Shown here piece by piece: positions 7,881-19,800 of a DNA stretch of 64,000 bases (the stretch's first letter is position 1; every line of letters begins with the position of its first letter). The stretch spans positions 3,504,066-3,568,065 of the forward strand of contig NZ_AP027365.1 of the NCBI RefSeq assembly GCF_030295995.1, read 5' to 3'. Source of the DNA: Thalassotalea hakodatensis. Lineage in GTDB: Bacteria; Pseudomonadota; Gammaproteobacteria; Enterobacterales; Alteromonadaceae. The position numbers and the translations under genes are program-made. The notes below the pieces were generated by a model. It ran no database searches and was not told the DNA's origin. It was given only the letters and a program-made list of their open reading frames with translations.

Positions 7881-10800
7881 TTGGTCGTTCCATTTGATCT
7901 TTTTTGACTGGCTCTATCAGCCCTGTTTCTGGGTTCAGTACACCTTCAATTTTTTGCTCAGGTGTTATCTCTGGTAAATTTTCAACAATTTGAGGAGGAG
8001 AATCTTGTCCAACACTTATGTGTTTAGTCTTTTTATTTATCTGTTCAAAGTTTGGCTTAGCAATATCACCCGTTAACGCAAACTGGTACTCAACGGGTAC
8101 TTGAGAGGTGATCACACCATCTATCGCCACACCAGCTAAAAACGTCACAGGGTTCAACGTTGCAATCCACGCGATAGCAGGAAGACTTGAGGTTACATTA
8201 GGCTGATATGACATGCGATAATCTAATTTTTGAGTCGTTAAATCCGTATTACCTTTAACGCTTAAATCACCTGCAGCCCCTTTCATAAAAGTATTCTTAG
8301 TATAAACAATACCATCTTTAATATGATAATCACCCTTTATTTCACTATAAAACATGCCATCAGAAAACATATCACGAAAGTCGAACCTTAACTTTCTTAC
8401 TAACGATTGTAAGCTAAGTATTGAAAAGGCTCTTGCTTGATCAGGAACTTCCTTTAACACTCCTTCGTCAAGTTCGGCTTTAATATCCCCATTAAAATTA
8501 CTCACGGCAAAATTATGCGGCCCACCTAACCAATTAACGGCAAAAGAAGCTTCCAAACCGCTGTCAGCTACGGTTGATGATAGACCTAAACGCTCAAATT
8601 CTCTTTCAATATCGTTGCTATTAAAGCGTCCAATGATATCAGTAATCGAATGTTCGCCTTGTAGTTCCCAACTCGCATCAAATGCCAACTGGTTACCTTT
8701 TCTTTTGGCAACAAAATTCTCAATGACCAATTTACCATCACTAATTCGATTTAATAAAAAATCGACTTTTCCAAAAGATAAATTAGCGTATTGACACTCA
8801 CCACAAGAAAAGCGAATTGGTGGCATGTTTTCGAAAATTTTCTGGTTTAAATGCTCATCTGTGTTATCAATAATATTTTCTTTAGCAAACTGTTCCGTTA
8901 CATTTGATTCTTCGGTATTGAATAACGCTTTTTCAGGCGCAATTCGAATATAATCAGCATTAATATCGATACCCTGTGCCAGTAGCTCAGGAAATATTCT
9001 GACTTCTCCTCGAGCTTCCTTGCTGGTTATCGTGAGTTGCCACCAGCTCGTTTGATCGGCTAAATCAAAAGAAACACCGTTAAGTTCTTCACCATATAAA
9101 TCTACCTGCGCAATATTCCCGCGAATAATATCGGGTGAAGGTAATAAGGGGCTATTTTGCTCATCATTTTCGGTATTCAATAAGTCTATACTCGTTAATA
9201 AGTCGGTAATAAATGGTTGCCATTCGTGAACGCTGGCCGAAGCTAATGCGGTTGTCACGTGGAATCCTGTCTTAGGTAGTGACATAGGTTCATCGCCTAA
9301 AATCAAATGTGACTGATTGAAGTTGATTTGTTGATGATTTAGTTTGCCATAAAAGGCCAATTGATCACCGATCATTGCATCAATAGTTGACTCTTCCAAA
9401 TCACCATTGACAATCACTTTACTCTTAGTGATTTCTTGCTCCCTTTTGTTAAACGGGGTAGGTAAATTGAGGGTTGTTCCTTCTAAAGTTGAATCAACGG
9501 TTAAGTGATAGTTAAATTCACCATCATCAAAGTTATTTAACACTAATTGCCCTTGCCACGCTAATAGACCTTCACCATACGGTTTCATCAGTGTAGGTAA
9601 TTGCGCTAACCATGCGTTTTCTGGCCATAAAGCAGTGATATTTATTTCGGTTTCATAATGTAGAGGGTTCTGAATCCCTGTTACTTCAAACGATAGCGGC
9701 ATGCCTCGCCAATTTGCTGTTAAACCTTTTGTATTAATTTTTTCATTTTCAAACGTCAACTGCCCATTTAAGCCACTAAATAGCATTTCCGGTGATTTCA
9801 GCGCTACGTCATTATCATTAAATCTAATATTACCTTTTGCAACGATCGCATCAACATCATTAAGCGGTAAAGAAAGTGAAAATGTTGCCGCGATATTTTG
9901 CTTAACATTCACCTGCTCCAATACTGCGCCAACACTTTCATCGAGAGGGCTCGTTAGCATCAGGTTCGTCACTAAAGCAGGGTCTGCTTGTGCGATATTG
10001 GCAGCAACGTTTAACACTTGATCATGTGATAAAGAATCTATTGAAGCCGTAACTCCGGTAACATCCAACCCATTTAACGTACCAGATCTTCCTGTGATCA
10101 ACATTTTATTATTGGTGAAATTTAAATTTGCCGCAAAATGTTGAATGGCAGGCCAGTTTTCATTGAAGATAAAACTGGCATTTTCAAGCTCAGCGTTTAC
10201 GTTAAAAATACCTTCATTATGATCAAACGGAAATTTTGCCAATGGCCCATTAAATAATATTTTCGCTTGTGAAACGGTACCTTTTTTAAGCGCACTGTTT
10301 AAGTAGCCAACCAAATTCTCACCCATCAATAATGATGGATATAATGAAGGCGCATCAACGACATTAAGCCCAGAAGCATTAGCAACTAACGACATCTCAG
10401 TGTCTTTATCTGGCGAAACAGTGATTCCCAGAGCGGCATTCATTTTTATCTTTGACGAATCAAGCACCAGATCAGTAGAAGATATTTTCCATTGTTCTGC
10501 CTGTTTCCTTATTACAACATTCCCTAATAGCCGTTCAAAAGTAATTGGCGCTTCAAAATGCTCTGCAAAGTCAACGATTCCTTGTTGACCATCTAGTGCC
10601 ACTTTCATCGTATCGTTATGGAAAACAACCTCACCAGAAAGCCCAAAAATAGCAGGGATCCCTTCGCTGAATTGTGATTGAAATTGAGAGAAGTTCGCTG
10701 TTGCTTTTAATTCGTCTTTTGACTGCTGAAAGACAATTTGCGTTATTTGTCCATTCGGGCTTATCGCTTCAAGTGTTGAACGTATTTCTTTTTGTTCAAT

Positions 10801-11853
10801 AAATAACGGTAATAAATCATTGACGCCACCAATATCTAACTGAGAAATACTGCCGATTAAACCGCCATTATTGCGTTTTACATCAACCACGAATGGCTGC
10901 CACTGTTGCTCATCGGTGCGAATTAAAATGTTGTTAGAATACACATGAAGCATTTCAGTTGTTGATAGATTATCAAACACCAATTGCCCTTGTGTAATAT
11001 TCAAGGTTTTTATCGCATTTTGATGTTGCCAAGCGATTTGATTGTCACCTAACGACACTTGTAATTGATCAGCTTTACCATTTTTAATGTCTAACCATGC
11101 ATCAAAATTGATCGATGCATGGGTATTTTCATCTTCAATGGCGAAGACTTTGTCTAACCAAGGGGTAATATTGAGTTGGTTCGCTTGTAAATAAAGCTTA
11201 CCTTGCATGTCACGAAGCTTCTCACCACGAATAGCCATATTAAACTGTAGGGTATTCGAGGTTAGTCCGTCTAACACCACCTTTCCTTTCGCTTTATGCG
11301 ACAACCCATTATTTGCCCAATACAGTTCATTGATTAAGAACGTTCTTTCACCTTTCTCATCACGGTAGATTATTTGGCTATTTTGTACAGAAAAACGGTT
11401 TATTTGCTTCAAAAAAAGCCTTGATGCATTTTTTACTAGTTTAGTATTGCTTGTAGAATTATTGGCAAACGCTTGCTGATCAAAAAGTACTCTGACCCCA
11501 TTTAATGATAGATCTTTAGTGACAATATTACGCTGCTTTATACTTCGCCAAAAATCGACACTGACATCAAATGCTTCAATATAAATTTCAGCACCTTCAG
11601 TTTGCAAAACACTTACATTTTCAGCAATTAAGCTGGGCCCTGAGCTCAACCAGCCCATATTTAAATTACCGATAACAATATGGCTATTATAAGTATTATT
11701 AATATAATCTTGTAAATGCTGACGATAATTATGGGCGTAAGGCAAAAATAGACGTAACGAGCTTATCAGCACAGCAAATATGACTAATAAAATAGCCAAT
11801 ATTTTGTATGCTCGGTTTAACCAACGATTGGAAACCTTCGATACTCTCATCAT
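7873..11853 (-). CDS. yhdP: YhdP-family AsmA-like giant envelope protein
   Basis: 1326 residues: a short cytoplasmic N-terminus, one transmembrane segment (about 15-35), then a very long beta-rich periplasmic region with DUF3971 and AsmA-like C-terminal repeats. This matches YhdP, one of the AsmA-like proteins (with TamB and YdbH) that form a hydrophobic bridge carrying phospholipids from the inner to the outer membrane. The operon position between rng and the nitrilase/tldD pair is the usual one. The extreme C-terminus is Pro/Glu/Lys-rich and probably unstructured. Start at the first of two adjacent ATG codons; an AGAGGTG sequence lies about 14 bases upstream. Confidence 0.9.
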   Translation of the reverse strand: MMRVSKVSNRWLNRAYKILAILLVIFAVLISSLRLFLPYAHNYRQHLQDYINNTYNSHIVIGNLNMGWLSSGPSLIAENVSVLQTEGAEIYIEAFDVSVDFWRSIKQRNIVTKDLSLNGVRVLFDQQAFANNSTSNTKLVKNASRLFLKQINRFSVQNSQIIYRDEKGERTFLINELYWANNGLSHKAKGKVVLDGLTSNTLQFNMAIRGEKLRDMQGKLYLQANQLNITPWLDKVFAIEDENTHASINFDAWLDIKNGKADQLQVSLGDNQIAWQHQNAIKTLNITQGQLVFDNLSTTEMLHVYSNNILIRTDEQQWQPFVVDVKRNNGGLIGSISQLDIGGVNDLLPLFIEQKEIRSTLEAISPNGQITQIVFQQSKDELKATANFSQFQSQFSEGIPAIFGLSGEVVFHNDTMKVALDGQQGIVDFAEHFEAPITFERLLGNVVIRKQAEQWKISSTDLVLDSSKIKMNAALGITVSPDKDTEMSLVANASGLNVVDAPSLYPSLLMGENLVGYLNSALKKGTVSQAKILFNGPLAKFPFDHNEGIFNVNAELENASFIFNENWPAIQHFAANLNFTNNKMLITGRSGTLNGLDVTGVTASIDSLSHDQVLNVAANIAQADPALVTNLMLTSPLDESVGAVLEQVNVKQNIAATFSLSLPLNDVDAIVAKGNIRFNDNDVALKSPEMLFSGLNGQLTFENEKINTKGLTANWRGMPLSFEVTGIQNPLHYETEINITALWPENAWLAQLPTLMKPYGEGLLAWQGQLVLNNFDDGEFNYHLTVDSTLEGTTLNLPTPFNKREQEITKSKVIVNGDLEESTIDAMIGDQLAFYGKLNHQQINFNQSHLILGDEPMSLPKTGFHVTTALASASVHEWQPFITDLLTSIDLLNTENDEQNSPLLPSPDIIRGNIAQVDLYGEELNGVSFDLADQTSWWQLTITSKEARGEVRIFPELLAQGIDINADYIRIAPEKALFNTEESNVTEQFAKENIIDNTDEHLNQKIFENMPPIRFSCGECQYANLSFGKVDFLLNRISDGKLVIENFVAKRKGNQLAFDASWELQGEHSITDIIGRFNSNDIEREFERLGLSSTVADSGLEASFAVNWLGGPHNFAVSNFNGDIKAELDEGVLKEVPDQARAFSILSLQSLVRKLRFDFRDMFSDGMFYSEIKGDYHIKDGIVYTKNTFMKGAAGDLSVKGNTDLTTQKLDYRMSYQPNVTSSLPAIAWIATLNPVTFLAGVAIDGVITSQVPVEYQFALTGDIAKPNFEQINKKTKHISVGQDSPPQIVENLPEITPEQKIEGVLNPETGLIEPVKKDQMERPNG

Positions 11854-11967
11854 CTAAATTCATTCACCTCTGTAGGTAATTTTTACGATATCCTTGCTTA
11901 ACGCCAACGTCACTCCTTGTTTTGTTGGTAACACCCCATGTTTAACATGAAGATTTATCACGCATAA

Positions 11968-13431
11968 TCACATCATGACGACATCAAATTGTTCCTGATT
12001 ATACATGATCTCAGTTTGCACTTTAATTTGCTTGCCGATAAAAACTTCAAGCTCAGCAAGATTATGAAATTCATCGTTCACTAACGACTCGCTAACTGCT
12101 GTTGACGCATAAACAATAAACTTATCGGCATCATACGCACGATTAACTCGAACAATTTCACGTAGTATTTCAAAACAGACGGTTTCAACCGTTTTTAAAT
12201 AGCCACGACCATCGCAAACTGGGCACTCTCCGCATAAAATATGCTCTAAGCTTTCACGGGTTCTTTTGCGAGTCATTTCAACAAGCCCTAAAGCCGAAAA
12301 GTCTGAAAGACTATATTTCACATTATCGCGAGCCATCGCTACATCTAAACTATGCAACACACGTCTTTGGTGATCTTCATTATGCATGTCTATAAAGTCG
12401 ACAATAATGATCCCACCTAAGTTCCGTAATCTTAATTGTCTGGCGATGGCTTGTGTTGCTTCAATGTTAGTATTAAAAATTGTTTCTTCTAAATTTCGAT
12501 GCCCAACAAAGGCGCCAGTATTGATATCAATGGTGGTCATCGCTTCCGTTTGGTCAATAATTAAATAGCCACCAGATTTCAATTCAATTTTTCGATGTAA
12601 GGCGCGCTGAATTTCATTCTCAACATCAAACAAGTCAAAAATCGGACGTTCGCCAGGGTAATATTCCATTACCGGCGTAAGTTCTGGCACAAACTCTTGC
12701 GTAAATTCACCCAGTTGATCAAAGGTTAGTTTAGAATCAACTCGAATGCGCTCTAACGAAATCCCGACAAAGTCACGAATAACTCTAAACGCGAGTGGTA
12801 AATCTTGATAGATAGCAACTTTAGTTTGTTTGCGTTTTTTACGTTCCATCACTTTTGCCCAAACACGGCATAGGAACTCTGCATCGTGTTGTAATTCTTT
12901 TTCACCCGCTCCTTCTGCGGCTGTACGTACAATAAAGCCGTGATCATCTTCACAATAAGGTTGTACTATTTCACGCAGTCGTTTTCGCTCTTCTACATCT
13001 TCAATTCGCTGGGAAATACCTGCATGACTAGCATTTGGCATTAAAACCAAATAACGTGCTGCTACTGTAATATCAGTCGTTAATCGAGCCCCTTTTGTTC
13101 CCAATGGATCTTTTACAACTTGTACAACGATATGCTGGCCTTCATGCACTAAGCTTCTAATATCAGGCACTTGGTCGCCATTACTTTCTTCGTTAAGGAT
13201 CAATGAAGAATTAATATCTGAAGCATGTAAAAAGGCAGCTTTATCCAGATTAATATCAACAAAAGCTGCTTGCATGCCTGGTAGCACTCTAATCACTTTG
13301 CCAAGATAAATATTACCAACGAGACCACGCTTAGCTTCCCGTTCAACATGCACTTCTTGAAGCACACCATTTTCGATAAGCGCTACACGCGTTTCACTGG
13401 GGGTTACATTGATCAGTAATTCACCGGCCAT
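11968..13431 (-). CDS. rng: Ribonuclease G
   Basis: 487 residues (Escherichia coli RNase G has 489). An N-terminal S1-like domain (GLVGNIYLGKVIRVLPGMQAAFV, about 36-60) is followed by the DNase I-like catalytic domain with the metal-binding acidic residues in TIDINTGAF (about 300) and IVDFIDM (about 345), and the zinc-link CGECPVCDGRGY (about 405). It cleaves the 5' end of 16S rRNA precursor and other RNAs in the cytoplasm. It lacks the long C-terminal scaffold that would make it RNase E. It follows maf by 10 bases and belongs to the mreBCD-maf-rng group. Confidence 0.95.
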   Translation of the reverse strand: MAGELLINVTPSETRVALIENGVLQEVHVEREAKRGLVGNIYLGKVIRVLPGMQAAFVDINLDKAAFLHASDINSSLILNEESNGDQVPDIRSLVHEGQHIVVQVVKDPLGTKGARLTTDITVAARYLVLMPNASHAGISQRIEDVEERKRLREIVQPYCEDDHGFIVRTAAEGAGEKELQHDAEFLCRVWAKVMERKKRKQTKVAIYQDLPLAFRVIRDFVGISLERIRVDSKLTFDQLGEFTQEFVPELTPVMEYYPGERPIFDLFDVENEIQRALHRKIELKSGGYLIIDQTEAMTTIDINTGAFVGHRNLEETIFNTNIEATQAIARQLRLRNLGGIIIVDFIDMHNEDHQRRVLHSLDVAMARDNVKYSLSDFSALGLVEMTRKRTRESLEHILCGECPVCDGRGYLKTVETVCFEILREIVRVNRAYDADKFIVYASTAVSESLVNDEFHNLAELEVFIGKQIKVQTEIMYNQEQFDVVMM

Positions 13432-13441
13432 TTAACTTCCT

Positions 13442-14044
13442 TTATTTGGTAGTCGTGCGATTGAAGGGGGTAAAGATATTAAACTGTGTTAAAAGTTGTT
13501 TGGTTTCAGATAACGGTAAGCCAACAACTGAAGAATAACTGCCATTGATTGCCTTAACAAATTGACCGCCTATTCCCTGAATACCATAGCCACCTGCTTT
13601 ATCTTTAGGTTCCCCACTGCGCCAATAAGCGTTTATTTCGGCATCAGATATCTCATCAAACTCCACATGAGTACAAACTACTGATGTTTTGCTTAACGCT
13701 TGCTGAACAACCGCCACGCCTGTGTATACTTGATGAGTATTTCCTGACAGTAACATCAAATATTCCCTGCATTGTTGTAGATTTTCTGGCTTTCCTAAAA
13801 TACGTTGTTGGTAAACAACACAAGTATCAGAACCAATAACAACCGTTGTATCGGCAAATTGATTAGCAATACATTGTGCTTTTTCTAACGCTAAACGTGC
13901 TACATAATCATCAGGTGTTTCTTGCGCTTTTAACGATTCATCAATATCTGGGCTAATACTTTCAAATTGATAGCCTAATTGCGAAAGAAATGCTTTTCGT
14001 CGTGGAGATTGCGAGGCTAAAATCAATGAGTACAGTTGTGACAT
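13442..14044 (-). CDS. maf: Maf/YhdE-type nucleoside triphosphate pyrophosphatase
   Basis: 200 residues from the ATG at 14044; AGGAG lies 6 bases upstream, which decides against the GTG at 14050. Conserved Maf motifs are visible: SQSPRRKAFL near the N-terminus, SPDIDE, VIGSDTCVV and GEPKDKAGGYGIQG. The family hydrolyses dTTP/UTP and modified nucleotides and has been linked to cell-division control. It lies between mreD and rng, as in other gammaproteobacteria, and is likely part of the mre transcript. Confidence 0.92.
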   Translation of the reverse strand: MSQLYSLILASQSPRRKAFLSQLGYQFESISPDIDESLKAQETPDDYVARLALEKAQCIANQFADTTVVIGSDTCVVYQQRILGKPENLQQCREYLMLLSGNTHQVYTGVAVVQQALSKTSVVCTHVEFDEISDAEINAYWRSGEPKDKAGGYGIQGIGGQFVKAINGSYSSVVGLPLSETKQLLTQFNIFTPFNRTTTK

Positions 14045-14055
14045 GCACACTCCTG

Positions 14056-14541
14056 TTATTTAATACCAAAATGCCGGCGTATTTTTCGTAATAATAAAAA
14101 AGCCCACGGCCATAAAATGATTGTGGTGATCACTGGATATAAGTAGCTTGGTAAAAAGATAATATCCGTTAAAAAGCGTTGAAACCAAAACACCAACAAG
14201 TGATATAAAGCTGATAGTACACCAACAATAAGTGCTTGCTGCCAAACTGAAAAGTTACGAATTTTTTGAAAGTTTCCTGCAACAATATACACACATAATG
14301 CCATTGCTGCCGCATGTACCCCTAGTACCGACCCTAAAAGTACATCAAGTAGAAAACCCATTAACCAAGCTGTGATCACATTTACTCGGCTTGGTAATGC
14401 TAAGGTCCAATAAAGTAAGACTACCAACACCCAATCAGGTCTAAAGGCATCAACGTTTAATGGTAGCGGCATAATAGAACCGACTATCGCTACTAATAAA
14501 GTTAATAGAATAATAATACCGTTATGAGCCAGCATTTTCAC
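14056..14541 (-). CDS. mreD: Rod shape-determining protein MreD
   Basis: 161 residues with five or so hydrophobic helices and the MreD hallmark around PFRPDWVLVVLLYWTLALP-like sequence (residues 30-50). It is an inner-membrane partner of MreC in the elongasome. It overlaps the 3' end of mreC by 20 bases, indicating translational coupling. Confidence 0.92.
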   Translation of the reverse strand: MKMLAHNGIIILLTLLVAIVGSIMPLPLNVDAFRPDWVLVVLLYWTLALPSRVNVITAWLMGFLLDVLLGSVLGVHAAAMALCVYIVAGNFQKIRNFSVWQQALIVGVLSALYHLLVFWFQRFLTDIIFLPSYLYPVITTIILWPWAFLLLRKIRRHFGIK

Positions 14542-15409
14542 TCTCCGGCGCTACTGTTAATGCATCTTTACTTGAAAATATTGGTGTTGGTTTTTCTGGC
14601 CATAAAAGTAAGACATAACGTAGTCGATTTATTTGCGCAACTGGCTCACTTTGAACCTGTGCAAATGGTCTAGATTCATCCATTTTAACGGCTACAACTT
14701 TAGCAACTGGATAACCTTCTGGGTATTTACCGCCAAGGCCTGATGTTACCAGTAAGTCACCTACTAACACATCTGTGCTGTGTGGCACAAAATTATGCAC
14801 TAATCGATCAATAGTACCTGTACCGTTGGCTACCATACGTATACCGTTTCTACGGTTTCGCACCGGCACAGCATGAGTAACATCTGTTATTAATAATACC
14901 CGACTTGTAATAGTACCAACATGTAATATTTGGCCAACAATACCCTTTTCATCAATAATGGCTTGTCCTTCAAACACACCATCGTTAGCGCCTCGGTTAA
15001 TAACCACTTGGTGAGAATAAGGGTCGCTATCGACGGATAAAATCTCAGCCACCATTTTCTTAGCATCTTTGCGCACAGGAGATGACAACAACGAACGTAA
15101 CCTATCATTTTCTTGCTTAAGAATATTAAGTTGCATTGCCTGCTCTTGAAATTGCAATTCATTTGATTTAAGTCGTTGATTTTCTTCTATCAAATGCTGT
15201 CTGGTAGTTAAATTCTCTACTGCCCAATCAATCGCTTGTTTAGGGGTTGTAGCTAAGTATTGCAATGGACTTACCATAGACTGTAAATAGCCACGCACAA
15301 ACTCGAAACTATTCATTTTATGGTCAAAAAATATCAATAGCGCAGAACAAAACAGCACCAGAACTAGCCGGTGCTGTGGAGAAGGTCCATGTTTGAATAT
15401 AGGATTCAT
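14522..15409 (-). CDS. mreC: Rod shape-determining protein MreC
   Basis: 295 residues: cytoplasmic tail, transmembrane helix (about 15-32), a coiled coil (about 75-105, rich in Glu, Gln and Leu) and the periplasmic beta domain with the family motifs NRGANDGVFEGQAIIDEKG and GLGGKYPEGYPVAKV. It links cytoplasmic MreB filaments to the peptidoglycan synthases PBP2/RodA. The gene lies between mreB and mreD; the 184-base gap after mreB contains no obvious terminator. Confidence 0.95.
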   Translation of the reverse strand: MNPIFKHGPSPQHRLVLVLFCSALLIFFDHKMNSFEFVRGYLQSMVSPLQYLATTPKQAIDWAVENLTTRQHLIEENQRLKSNELQFQEQAMQLNILKQENDRLRSLLSSPVRKDAKKMVAEILSVDSDPYSHQVVINRGANDGVFEGQAIIDEKGIVGQILHVGTITSRVLLITDVTHAVPVRNRRNGIRMVANGTGTIDRLVHNFVPHSTDVLVGDLLVTSGLGGKYPEGYPVAKVVAVKMDESRPFAQVQSEPVAQINRLRYVLLLWPEKPTPIFSSKDALTVAPESENAGS

Positions 15410-15593
15410 CGAGAATATAGTTTCTCTTTTTTATTAAATTTAATCGCGCATAATGTAAATTACTTAAGCCATCTGGCGTCAATTTATGCGCCTACAATAC
15501 ACTTTAACATGAGAAAAAAGCACGATATTGATTGTTACCAAAGAGTACTTCTAACGAATTCATAAAGTGTCATAACAAGCATAAAGCTCGTTA

Positions 15594-16655
<1,062 letters not shown>

Positions 16656-16752
16656 CTACTTGACTACAACATGCCTGCCATAGCGTACTTCAATTATTTT
16701 GCTAATTGTCGGTAATCATACCCCAGTATGTACTAGATGTGATGCCTCAATG

Positions 16753-16787
16753 ATGAAAAAAACACGTTTTTTTGCAACTTTTTTCAT
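16753..16787 (-). terminator. Weak A/T-rich hairpin after mshQ
   Basis: ATGAAAAAA (16753-16761) and TTTTTTCAT (16779-16787) are inverted repeats about 20 bases beyond the mshQ stop codon, and the minus-strand transcript ends the stem in a run of T residues. The stem has few G-C pairs, so it is a weak candidate. The remaining 110 bases up to mreB must hold the mreB promoter, which I could not place. Confidence 0.3.
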
Positions 16788-16805
16788 GAAAATGTCAAAA
16801 AGCGG

Positions 16806-19800
16806 TTATTTTTGAATTTCTCGCCACGAAATTACCCGATCGTTACCACGAAATAGACCAAAATTTAATAACGCTGCAGGGTTATCATCGTTATTGCCAT
16901 TATCTTGCCAATCGTATTTTAACCATGCAGGCACTTCATATTCAAACCGTAATACACCTTGTTCACCATTTCTGGGGGCGCTGAAAGTAAATCGGCTTGG
17001 CTGTTCAATAAAGTGTCCCGCGGCAAAAGCACCTGAAGTTGCCGCTTCAACATCTGAAGCTGTTAATCCATCTGAATTATCTTCATCAAACAATCGATAT
17101 TGTCCTTCCCCTAAGCCACCACTAAAAATTGCACCAGAAGCAACTTTATCGTTAGGCGTTCTATTTAATGACGGAGTCGTACAGCTATCACTTGTATTGG
17201 TCATAAACTTACCACCATTAAAATATTCAACCGTCATTGCAACGGGTAAGTCTTCGGTTTCTGGACCATAAGCATTATCCATGACCCATCGACCATAAAG
17301 CATTTCACTAACATCGATTGCCAATGCTTTCGCGGTAAAGTTACCCGCATTCGATAACATATCTAAACTTAGTAATTCACTGCCTTCAGGATCAACAAGC
17401 TTAATACCGTACCGAAGTTGTTCATAGGGACCATCGATAGTTGTTAGTCGATTAAATTTACCAAGGTCATCACCTAAATGATCGTCATCATTTTCATAAA
17501 CACCTGATTGCCAACTGCCTTTAAAGTCAGCTAATCGCGTTGTTAAATCCGTTACATTGGCATTTTCAGCAACAAAAGTAATATTCGCCTTAATAAAGTC
17601 AAAATTGCTAGTTTTAAGATAATTTTCAGTTTTAACACCTTTTGAATTTTGCGCCTCTATCTGATAATTGAATTTAATTTCTGGTTGAGACATATATGTC
17701 ATAGCATTACAAAAATTATCTACACCACTACTGATCATCGCAAACTGCGCCGGCACAAATCGCCCGATAGCCGACTGGCCTTGCGCATGATTATTGTTGT
17801 TATTGGCATTTTGTACTTCACGAGCAAACAATTTAATTAATCCTACTTCACTGTATGCCGCACCTTGATCATTGACTGTGCTATTGTATTCCCCTTGAGA
17901 AAAAGGCACCGTGACACCGGTATAATTTTCTGCGAGGGTATTTGACACTAACCCTAATACACTTTTAGCAACCAATACTCCCTCATCACCTTCGCTAAAT
18001 GGCGCTGTGCGTTGTAACGCCAACTCAACATTTTTGTTAAAATTCTTTGTCACATCACCTGATTTATTCACGGCTTTTATCGATAAATTAAACGCTTCAC
18101 CCGCTTTTTGAATACTTCCCCCAGTATCGCTTGTGTTATCTAGGCTATTTCCGGAAGAAGTAAAGGCTGAAATTAAAAACGCATAAGGCCTTACATAAAA
18201 AACATCACTGTCTCCAACAAGCGTGATTGCAGGGTTGTCTACAGTAGCGGGAATAGTGTGCTTGGCATATAACGCAATTTCACCTGCATCATCATAGAGG
18301 TTATTCGGCAATTGCGCTTGCGAGTTCACATCAAACGTTAAACTGACCGATGTATATTGACTGGGCGTTGCACCGTTGTACTTCGGTATTATGCTATTGC
18401 CCATGGCGTAGTCCTGCGTGCCATTGGTTGTATTTGGCGTGATAGCTTTCATGGCGAAATCAATATCTCTAACGCCTGGGGTATCAAAATATCCTTGGCA
18501 TACCCCTTTATTATCTTTCACTGCTTGAATAAAGATTCTCGAGTTTCCAGCAGAAAGCATTGGCTCGCCAGCAACTTCAATGTTATTGAAGCCGGTAATT
18601 TTAAAGCCCGCGTTACTAAACGTGATTTCACAATCATTTGGATTATTACTATTACATACGTATCCGTTGCTAGCTGCAATACTGGCATTATTAATTGATA
18701 ACGTCGCCGTCTCTGCGACTTGAAAAGGTAAATCAACCGTGGTGCTGCCAATAAAACTGACCGTTTGAGTCACGGCATGTGAACTACCTGTAGCAACAAG
18801 ATCTACATTGACAATATTGCTCGATTCTACACAATTTGCGCCAAAGCTATTGGTACATGCTTTTATTGTGATGGGCTCCGGTTCACATGTTAATCCTGTT
18901 CCACTGTGCGTGATTAAGTAATGATCCACATCGGTCAGTGGACAACTCGGGTTGTTATCAATAAGCGTTTGTACTTCTGCGGCAGATAATGCATTTTGAA
19001 AAACATGAATATCATCAATAAGACCATGGAAGAAATATTGATTGGTACCTACCCGTTTACTGATCGCTAATGGGTCATTGGTTTGAACTAATGTTGTCGC
19101 AGAGAAAGATTTACTAGCAACAACGACACCGTCTTGATATAGCTTTAAACTTGAACCATCAAATACCAAAGCAACATGTACCCAATCACCTAATATTGCA
19201 GGTAATGACGACGTAATTTCATGCCTACCATTAACCGTTTCGGCCCGCCCCTTTAAAACACCTCTTTCAGAAAAAATACCCATTTGTGCTCTACCAGATC
19301 CACCGCCGTGTACTGATTTGGCCATTATTTGTGTAGTACCATTCCAACTATTCGCCCTAAAATAAGCAGCATAAGTTAAGGTTGAAGAACCGTTTAATAG
19401 GTCGTTGTGGGGAATTTCAACGTGATCGTTACGTCCATCAAACTCACCATATCGACATGACGCATTACCAACGGTATTAGCGCCATTATAAGCAGTACCG
19501 TTGATGCCATTAATACTGTCAGTAACTAAGCCAGTGCCACCTTGCCACGTTGGCTCTTCCATTTTTAAATGCAACACTTCTTTTGGTTGTGCTGTTGAGC
19601 CACAACTGTAAGTAACAAAAGAGTCTCGCTTCAATTCAATATTATCACCCGAAATTGCGCCTAAAATAGTGGCGCTCCTTTCAATTTCAATATCTTCAAT
19701 GGCATATAAGAGCGCAGTCAGATTAACGTTACGGTTTAACTTTACGCCTTGATAGGCATAAATATGAAATTCACTCGCATTCCCCCCCTGATTTATCGTA